From positions 38,749 through 102,748 of IMG/VR virus record IMGVR_UViG_3300044825_001003: DNA of 64,000 bases; one strand, 5' to 3'. Of this stretch, positions 59,842-64,000 are shown in pieces. The DNA is from a virus. The notes under the pieces are model-generated. The model searched no databases. It was not told where the DNA came from and saw nothing but the letters and a program-made list of their open reading frames with translations. Within the stretch, counting starts at the first letter, position 1. Each line of letters opens with the position of its first letter. The translations under genes were made by a program, and so were the position numbers.

Positions 59842-60036
59842 TTAAAAAGTTCTCTGCGATTTACGGTGGTAAAAGTTAGCGCCGCCAAAGTATTCCTCAC
59901 GACTAATTCCGGGGATGCGCTGAACCTTTACGTTGGGCGGAACGATTACCTTTGCCACTTTCTCTTCTGGCTTTTCTTTCTCAAGGCAGATGTCAGTGCC
60001 ACGGTACTTGGATCGGTTTGCAGTTCGCTTAGGCAT
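59842..60036 (-). CDS. Small basic unknown protein
   Basis: 64 residues, rich in Lys and Arg (MPKRTANRSKYRGTD), with a short Val/Pro stretch (VAKVIVPPNVKVQRIPG). It overlaps the upstream gene by 8 bases (ATGCCTAA). A nucleic-acid contact is possible from the charge. Not recognised. Confidence 0.5.
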   Translation of the reverse strand: MPKRTANRSKYRGTDICLEKEKPEEKVAKVIVPPNVKVQRIPGISREEYFGGANFYHRKSQRTF

Positions 60037-60298
60037 TTGTCACCTCGATATCGAAGTCGTCGTAATCAAAGATAGCTTCAAGGCTTTGGTAAGTACAGTC
60101 CCTAATCGCCTCCCTGAGCTGATGGGTAAATTCATTATCTGCGTCCAGGATAATCATTAAGAACTCATCTTTTGTCAGCTTGATATTAAGCTTTCCGCGC
60201 TTCTCGATGGACGTAACCATCCCCTCATGCTGGCCTTTAATTGATCCAGGGTCAGGCTCGGTGATCTTAATTGGCCAGATGTCTCCGGTGATTTTCAT
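60029..60298 (-). CDS. Small unknown protein
   Basis: 89 residues, acidic, with a beta start (MKITGDIWPIKITEPDPG) and a helical end (EFTHQLREAIRDCTYQSLEA). It carries an AAGGAGAACGAG site before the ATG. No motif recognised. It forms a short row of small genes with 59842-60036 and 60320-60568 next to the tRNAs. Confidence 0.55.
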   Translation of the reverse strand: MKITGDIWPIKITEPDPGSIKGQHEGMVTSIEKRGKLNIKLTKDEFLMIILDADNEFTHQLREAIRDCTYQSLEAIFDYDDFDIEVTNA

Positions 60299-60319
60299 TC
60301 TCGTTCTCCTTGGTTTGAT

Positions 60320-60568
60320 TTATGGCAGAAACCCGCAAACAATCACTGCCGATCCGCTCTTAACTATCTCTGTTGGGAATTCTTTGAGATGTACATTCCG
60401 AAGCCTCCATGTAGTTTGGTCATACATTAGCTTGCTGAGTTCGTCAATTTTTTCTTCTGGATGATCTGGGTGATTGATGTACATTCTGTCGAGGTGCCGG
60501 TAGTCCCCTTCGATAATCACGAAGTCGATACCTGCTTCTAGTTGATCCCAGATTATTACGGTTTTCAT
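60320..60568 (-). CDS. Small unknown protein
   Basis: 82 residues with alternating hydrophobic strands (MKTVIIWDQLEAGIDFVIIEGD) and a C-terminal strand (SGSAVIVCGFLP). AAGGAGAATAAA precedes the ATG. There is no recognised family; a small alpha/beta fold is likely. It lies immediately after the tRNA genes in the direction of transcription. Confidence 0.55.
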   Translation of the reverse strand: MKTVIIWDQLEAGIDFVIIEGDYRHLDRMYINHPDHPEEKIDELSKLMYDQTTWRLRNVHLKEFPTEIVKSGSAVIVCGFLP

Positions 60569-60584
60569 TTTATTCTCCTTGGTT

Positions 60585-60658
60585 TGGCTGGCGAGGGAGG
60601 AATCGAACCTCCATACCGGGAGTCAAAGTCCCGTGTTCTGCCGTTGAACTACTCGCCA
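60585..60658 (-). tRNA. tRNA-Gln (TTG)
   Basis: Acceptor TGGCGAG / CTCGCCA, D arm GTTC...GAAC, anticodon stem CGGGA / TCCCG with loop CTTTGAC (anticodon TTG), and T arm GGAGG-TTCGATT-CCTCC. The discriminator G and a genome-encoded CCA end follow. All stems pair fully. Confidence 0.93.
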
Positions 60659-60662
60659 ATGT

Positions 60663-60739
60663 TGGTACTCCCGATAGGACTTGCACCTATGGCCTTTCGC
60701 TTAGGAGGCGAACGCTCTGTCTGACTGAGCTACGGGAGT
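60663..60739 (-). tRNA. tRNA-Arg (CCT)
   Basis: Acceptor ACTCCCG / CGGGAGT, D stem GCTC / GAGC, anticodon stem TTCGC / GCGAA with loop CTCCTAA (anticodon CCT), T stem ATAGG / CCTAT with the slightly unusual loop TGCAAGT. A discriminator A and encoded CCA follow. Confidence 0.92.
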
Positions 60740-60745
60740 TTAAGC

Positions 60746-60821
60746 TGGTGGTCCCACTAGGGCTCGAACCTAGAACTGACAGATTATGAGTCTGCTCTTC
60801 TACCGATTGAAGTATGGGACC
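60746..60821 (-). tRNA. tRNA with CAT anticodon (Met elongator or Ile2)
   Basis: Acceptor GGTCCCA / TGGGACC, D stem CTTC / GAAG, anticodon stem GCAGA / TCTGT (one G-T pair) with loop CTCATAA, and T arm CTAGG-TTCGAGC-CCTAG. CCA is encoded. The G1-C72 pair excludes an initiator tRNA. Met and lysidine-type Ile cannot be separated from this sequence alone. Confidence 0.9.
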
Positions 60822-60866
60822 GAAGTTGATAGATAAGCTTAACCTAATATCGAACTTGAGTCAAGC

Positions 60867-61031
60867 TTAAATCCCTGTCCATTTTTGCTTCTCAACATCC
60901 CATCTGCACCCCTTGTATATCGACCCGTCATGGCGTATGGATCTGTCGTAGTATACCCAGAGGATTCTCTCATGCCACCTACCGGCTAGGTATCCAGCGA
61001 CAAGGAAAGTTAATGAGGCGAGGATAATCAT
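60867..61031 (-). CDS. 54-residue membrane protein
   Basis: ATG 61031 lies 1 base after the upstream stop (TAG-C-ATG) and GGAG is 6 bases before it. The N-terminus is one membrane segment (MIILASLTFLVAGYLAG), followed by a basic, aromatic tail (RWHERILWVYYDRSIRHDGS) and a C-terminal 'CRWDVEKQKW'. Short anchored peptides of this kind can act on the inner membrane, but no function is recognised. Confidence 0.7.
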   Translation of the reverse strand: MIILASLTFLVAGYLAGRWHERILWVYYDRSIRHDGSIYKGCRWDVEKQKWTGI

Positions 61032-61032
61032 G

Positions 61033-61224
61033 CTAATCTCCGAAGATCTTGCTTACGCTTTCCATTCGATTGTTTTTCGTTACGGTTTCAACGACTCCCG
61101 AATCTTCAGTTCCCTGCTCTGCTTTGTAGATAGGGACATCCTCGGCGCAGTCCTCGCATTGGTTGATAAATCCAGGTTTCTTTGGGGCGGGAGCAAACTC
61201 CAGGCCGCAGTCTCTGCAAGTCAT
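61033..61224 (-). CDS. Small zinc-ribbon protein
   Basis: 63 residues. 'MTCRDCGLEFAPAPKKPGF' and 'CEDCAED' give two C-x2-C pairs 18 residues apart, a zinc ribbon common in small phage proteins. The rest is polar. It lies 2 bases after the helicase stop and 1 base before the membrane peptide, in the same message. Confidence 0.65.
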   Translation of the reverse strand: MTCRDCGLEFAPAPKKPGFINQCEDCAEDVPIYKAEQGTEDSGVVETVTKNNRMESVSKIFGD

Positions 61225-61226
61225 GA

Positions 61227-64000
61227 TTATAACCTCTTAGCCAGTAGTGAAGAAATAAGTGCTTGGGCTTGTCCCGCGTTCATCGAGTGCCGCAAGACAG
61301 CCTTGTATTTATTTATATCGCCATTCATCTTCGCTACGCCACTTCTATCTATCTTGGCAAGCAGGGCGATCTGCTTATCAGAGATAGGATTACTTCTCCA
61401 GGCGGCGCTGCTATTCCCGGCTTTCTTCTCTTCCTGGGTGAGCCGACGCTCGGCTCTACCGATAGCATCTTCAAGACTTGCAGCGGCTCCGGCAAACGTA
61501 CTGACTCCATTCATCGAGATCTTAATGTCATACATCCCCATCGAGTTCTCTTGAATTGTCATGGTCCTGGTCGGCATATTGAGGACGTACTTGTTGTCCT
61601 TCTTGATCCACGACATTGAGGAATGGCCGCTGACTTCCTGGGGCGTCTCCGGGATTGATATTAGATCGACCTTCTCAATTAAACCAGTTAACGCTGCCGC
61701 ATCCTCGACCTCTTCGAGTTTGGTCTTTTTCTTCATCTTCTCTGGAAGTTTATCCATCAGGTCTTCCAGGTTCTTTGTGAAGTCCTCTAGTCGCTTCCCC
61801 TTGGTATCGACCTTAGGGTTCAGCCCGAAGAGAGTAGGAACGGAGATTAGTGTATGGCGAGAGGATACATCAACGAAGTCGATAATGACGGCTGCTTCTT
61901 TGATCCACTTAGGTTCTTTGCCAGCCTCGCGCATGGCTTTCAGCGCTTCCGGGGCAGGACAAGGGCGCAGTACTCGGCCAACTGCTTGGCGGTAGATAAG
62001 GCCAGAGCGAAACGGGCGAACCATGCAACCGACCTCGACCGTAGGATCATCGTAACCTTCGCAGAATAAAAGAGCTGACATGAGGGCGGTGAGTTCCCCG
62101 CACTTGTGCATGTCGATTATCTCTTTACGTTTTTGTGCCGGAGTCCTAGAAGATACTGCCATCGCTTTTACGCCCTGCTTGTTGGCTTCTGCCGCGAGGT
62201 CTTCGGCGTGTTGGATATCCAAGGTGAAGAAGAGTGCCTTCTTTCCTTCAGCGATCTCTTTATACTTGCTAATTACGAGTTCATTTCGGGCCGGGGTGTT
62301 GATCTTTTTTTCTAGCTGCTTATGATTGAAGTCGCCAGCGGTGATCTTTACATCCGAGATGTCAACCCTCGTCTCGACTCGATAAGCTTCGATGTCGGTG
62401 AGGTACTTGTTCTGAATCCCCCAGCGGATATCCCGAACGCCGCTAATGTGGTTGAAGAACTCATCAAGACCCTTATTGTCAGAGCGATTGGGCGTTGCCG
62501 TCAGGCCGAAGAGAATCTTGTTTGGGTCATTGTAGTTCTCGTCGCTTAAGTAAACGCCGAAGTATTTCAATACGTTGCGGTACGTGTCAGCGCTAGACCT
62601 GTGGCAGTTATGGACTAGCACTCCGTTGGCGTAGTAGTTGTTGTTTCCTTCAACCTCGAAATTGTAGACAAAACCACCTGGACACATTCCTCCAAATGTC
62701 CCATCACTTGTTTGTTCGTGAATCTCAATACCGACCACCCTCGCCGTTCTAGGAAATCCTGTTTCTTTCTGTCTTGAATTTGCCTTGATATCGCATAATG
62801 AGAATTCCCGTCCACTTCGATTGCTATCATTAGTTCTGGAATAGCCACGTCGATCTTGTAGTGGGTCGGGTATCCACTTGAACGTCCGGTCATTGTTCTG
62901 TATGGATACTGAGGCGCTAGTTTTAGCGTCGTGCATGTGGCCAATCCGTGAAGGATCTTCTCTTCTGCTACTGTTAACCCGCGACCGTTCCCGCCTTGAA
63001 CTCTCGGCTTGTGCCCCATTTCTGTAAGCTTCTTTGAGACTATATCCCTGATTTCTTGTTTGTGCATGGGATTCTGTTTCTTCATTCTCTCTGAAGCATA
63101 CTTCCGATTGTATTCCGCTAGGTATTCCCCGCCCTTCTTGTGGCGAAGATGGTGAACAGCCTTGTCGCATTCCTTCGAACAGGTGAATACCGCGTACTTC
63201 TGCTTTGAGAGATTCCTCCCGAACAACTCCACTTCCTTTTTGCAGTGGTGGCAGTTGAGGTAAATCCTCTTTCTCCTTGCTTCTCTCGTTACTTTCTTGC
63301 ACTCCTCCCCGCAATATGGAGTCATTAAATTGTTCCATGATTTCGGGGTGTAGGTCTTCCCGCATACTGAGCAGTTTTGTGGCTTCATGATTTTCCTCTT
63401 TCTTGCTGTCGCATAGGATAAGTATATCATTGTATGCGATGCGATTAGCAGGAATATATTCGCCATTGATAAAGAATGGATGCTCTTCCGTACATGTAAC
63501 CTTAGTCCCATCCGATAAGGATATAGTCATTAGCGATGACGGTTTGTTTTTGAACAGCCTGACGACTGTCCGAAGTTCTTCTGCTCCGGTTTTATGATTA
63601 AATGAATTAACGATATCTCCAGGTTTGATGGATTCGATCGGCCTCCCGTCGATCAGCGTCCCAGCGACGAAGCATTCATCAACCATTATGATATCGAATG
63701 TATTCGGGTCGATTGTCTTTATGCGGTCGCTAAATATGGGCGTCCCGTCCGCTTCTTCTCTAGTCGATCCAATAGTCTGGATGCTGGCAACCACGACTTC
63801 AGATTCGGGAGTCGAGCGATACTCTGCCTTCTCCACGCTCACATTGAGATTCGGATAGGACGCCTTGATCTTGTCAACCGTTTGCCATACCAGCTCTTCT
63901 CGATTGACGATGATTAAGGCACGCTTCTTTCGGAGCTTGCCGACGATGTGCGCCATTAGCACCGTCTTGCCGAGGCCAGTGGCCCAGACAATCAGGTTTC
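61227..64000 (-). CDS. SF2 DNA helicase with intein (cut by window edge)
   Basis: The frame is open to the right edge, so the N-terminus is outside. Motif I is ATGLGKT (about 63965-63985), motif Ia 'LIIVNREELVWQT', then motif II split by an intein: VDE before and CHRSS after, giving DECH. After the intein come 'LFGLTATPNR' (motif III), 'ALFFTLDIQHAEDLA' (IV), and 'YRQAVGRVLRP' (motif VI). This is an SF2 branch-migration or repair helicase of the UvsW/RecG-like kind by motif order. About 250 C-terminal residues are charged and not recognised. It should unwind or remodel DNA during phage replication. Confidence 0.88.
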   Translation of the reverse strand, partial: NLIVWATGLGKTVLMAHIVGKLRKKRALIIVNREELVWQTVDKIKASYPNLNVSVEKAEYRSTPESEVVVASIQTIGSTREEADGTPIFSDRIKTIDPNTFDIIMVDECFVAGTLIDGRPIESIKPGDIVNSFNHKTGAEELRTVVRLFKNKPSSLMTISLSDGTKVTCTEEHPFFINGEYIPANRIAYNDILILCDSKKEENHEATKLLSMREDLHPEIMEQFNDSILRGGVQESNERSKEKEDLPQLPPLQKGSGVVREESLKAEVRGIHLFEGMRQGCSPSSPQEGRGIPSGIQSEVCFRENEETESHAQTRNQGYSLKEAYRNGAQAESSRRERSRVNSSRREDPSRIGHMHDAKTSASVSIQNNDRTFKWIPDPLQDRRGYSRTNDSNRSGREFSLCDIKANSRQKETGFPRTARVVGIEIHEQTSDGTFGGMCPGGFVYNFEVEGNNNYYANGVLVHNCHRSSADTYRNVLKYFGVYLSDENYNDPNKILFGLTATPNRSDNKGLDEFFNHISGVRDIRWGIQNKYLTDIEAYRVETRVDISDVKITAGDFNHKQLEKKINTPARNELVISKYKEIAEGKKALFFTLDIQHAEDLAAEANKQGVKAMAVSSRTPAQKRKEIIDMHKCGELTALMSALLFCEGYDDPTVEVGCMVRPFRSGLIYRQAVGRVLRPCPAPEALKAMREAGKEPKWIKEAAVIIDFVDVSSRHTLISVPTLFGLNPKVDTKGKRLEDFTKNLEDLMDKLPEKMKKKTKLEEVEDAAALTGLIEKVDLISIPETPQEVSGHSSMSWIKKDNKYVLNMPTRTMTIQENSMGMYDIKISMNGVSTFAGAAASLEDAIGRAERRLTQEEKKAGNSSAAWRSNPISDKQIALLAKIDRSGVAKMNGDINKYKAVLRHSMNAGQAQALISSLLAKRL
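62607..63674 (-). other. Intein inside the helicase DEAH box
   Basis: 356 codons in frame with the helicase, replacing the join between VDE and CHRSS. It starts with Cys (CFVAGTLIDGRPIESIKPGD), has block B 'CTEEHPFF', blocks F and G 'YNFEVEGNNNYYANGVLVHN', and the host resumes with Cys. So all splice residues are present. Between the splicing halves is a charged, low-complexity stretch of about 210 residues that overlaps, in another frame, the endonuclease gene at 62615-63388. No in-frame LAGLIDADG or HNH is present. Confidence 0.88.
62615..63388 (-). CDS. Vsr/EDxHD-type homing endonuclease nested in the intein
   Basis: 257 residues in a different frame from the helicase, same strand; AGAGGAAAATC before ATG 63388 is an excellent ribosome site. 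The N-terminus has two zinc-finger-like units (CSVCGKTY...YCGEEC; CHHCKKEV...CSKEC). 'ERMKKQNPMHKQEIRDIV' resembles DNA-binding NUMOD-like segments of homing enzymes, and 'GGNGRGLT' follows. The catalytic core is 'YKIDVAIPELMIAIEVDGNSHY' shortened to its key residues: Asp180, Glu191, Asp193 and His197, then 'RKKQDFLERRGWSVLRF'. This matches the Vsr-like/EDxHD homing family. It would cut intein-less helicase genes and spread the intein. Confidence 0.85.
   Translation of the reverse strand: MKPQNCSVCGKTYTPKSWNNLMTPYCGEECKKVTREARRKRIYLNCHHCKKEVELFGRNLSKQKYAVFTCSKECDKAVHHLRHKKGGEYLAEYNRKYASERMKKQNPMHKQEIRDIVSKKLTEMGHKPRVQGGNGRGLTVAEEKILHGLATCTTLKLAPQYPYRTMTGRSSGYPTHYKIDVAIPELMIAIEVDGNSHYAISRQIQDRKKQDFLERRGWSVLRFTNKQVMGHLEECVQVVLSTISRLKETTTTTPTEC

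Noticed and set aside
60746-60821. Initiator tRNA-Met
   Set aside because: Position 1-72 is a G-C pair, whereas bacterial initiators have an unpaired C1-A72 end.
62615-63674. Frameshift or sequencing error breaking the helicase
   Set aside because: The helicase frame has no stop across the region, and both intein junctions and helicase motifs lie in one frame; two overlapping codings explain it without an error.
1-64000. Prophage or plasmid interpretation
   Set aside because: No integrase, attachment site, partition pair or bacterial flanking gene was found; the gene order is that of a virus genome.

Overview
The window is most of one tailed-bacteriophage genome with about half of it visible as a virion arm and half as a metabolism/replication arm. 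Everything on the + strand from the left edge to about 40.44 kb is morphogenesis (terminase, portal, scaffold, capsid, connectors, two very long tail proteins, ejection-type proteins). Everything from about 40.47 kb to the right edge is on the - strand (nucleotide metabolism, recombination, replication, tRNAs, RNA ligase, helicase). The two arms converge on one bidirectional terminator at 40441-40462. No tape-measure, tail-tube or sheath gene is visible. Several short connector-like proteins, a beta-propeller-like tail protein and four consecutive ejection-type proteins point to a short-tailed (podovirus-like) virion. No integrase was seen. The terminase is cut by the left edge and the helicase by the right edge. 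The host cannot be named; sigma70-type promoter sequence and Shine-Dalgarno sites only show that it is bacterial.

Left arm: terminase large subunit C-terminus, duplicated-domain protein, zinc-ribbon protein, portal, PhoH-type ATPase, two small proteins, scaffold, major capsid protein, a small beta-rich protein bracketed by two hairpins, connector/adaptor proteins, a 2367-residue tail protein with a three-fold 311-residue repeat, a 2023-residue tail fibre, an exported protein, an acetyltransferase-like protein, RecA, then ejection-type proteins. The last of these (2472 residues) carries a muralytic-like N-terminus, a Nudix domain, a kinase-like domain, about five spaced helical repeats and a C-terminal ADP-ribosyltransferase-like domain. 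It looks like a multi-effector protein delivered with the DNA.

Right arm, in the direction of transcription (right to left): SF2 helicase with an intein, zinc-ribbon and membrane small proteins, three tRNAs, small genes, a GC-rich coiled-coil gene, RNA ligase, a winged-helix regulator, a replication initiator carrying iterons inside its own gene, a split DnaG-type primase, DnaB helicase, HNH nuclease, RusA-type resolvase, two glycosyltransferases, a metallophosphoesterase, SNase-type nuclease, ThyX, a DUF3310 protein, and a B12-dependent ribonucleotide reductase with a LAGLIDADG intein. No DNA polymerase is present; it may lie beyond the right edge.

The most unusual structures are: (1) a helicase intein inserted in the DEAH box that contains, in another reading frame of the same strand, a complete Vsr-like homing endonuclease gene, so about 0.77 kb is open in two frames; (2) the multi-effector ejection protein; (3) a lambda-like replication module, with iterons and an AT-rich repeat block inside the initiator gene plus an opposite-strand promoter-to-terminator unit of about 140 nt placed like lambda OOP RNA; (4) protein repeats that are almost identical in amino acids but scrambled at synonymous positions.
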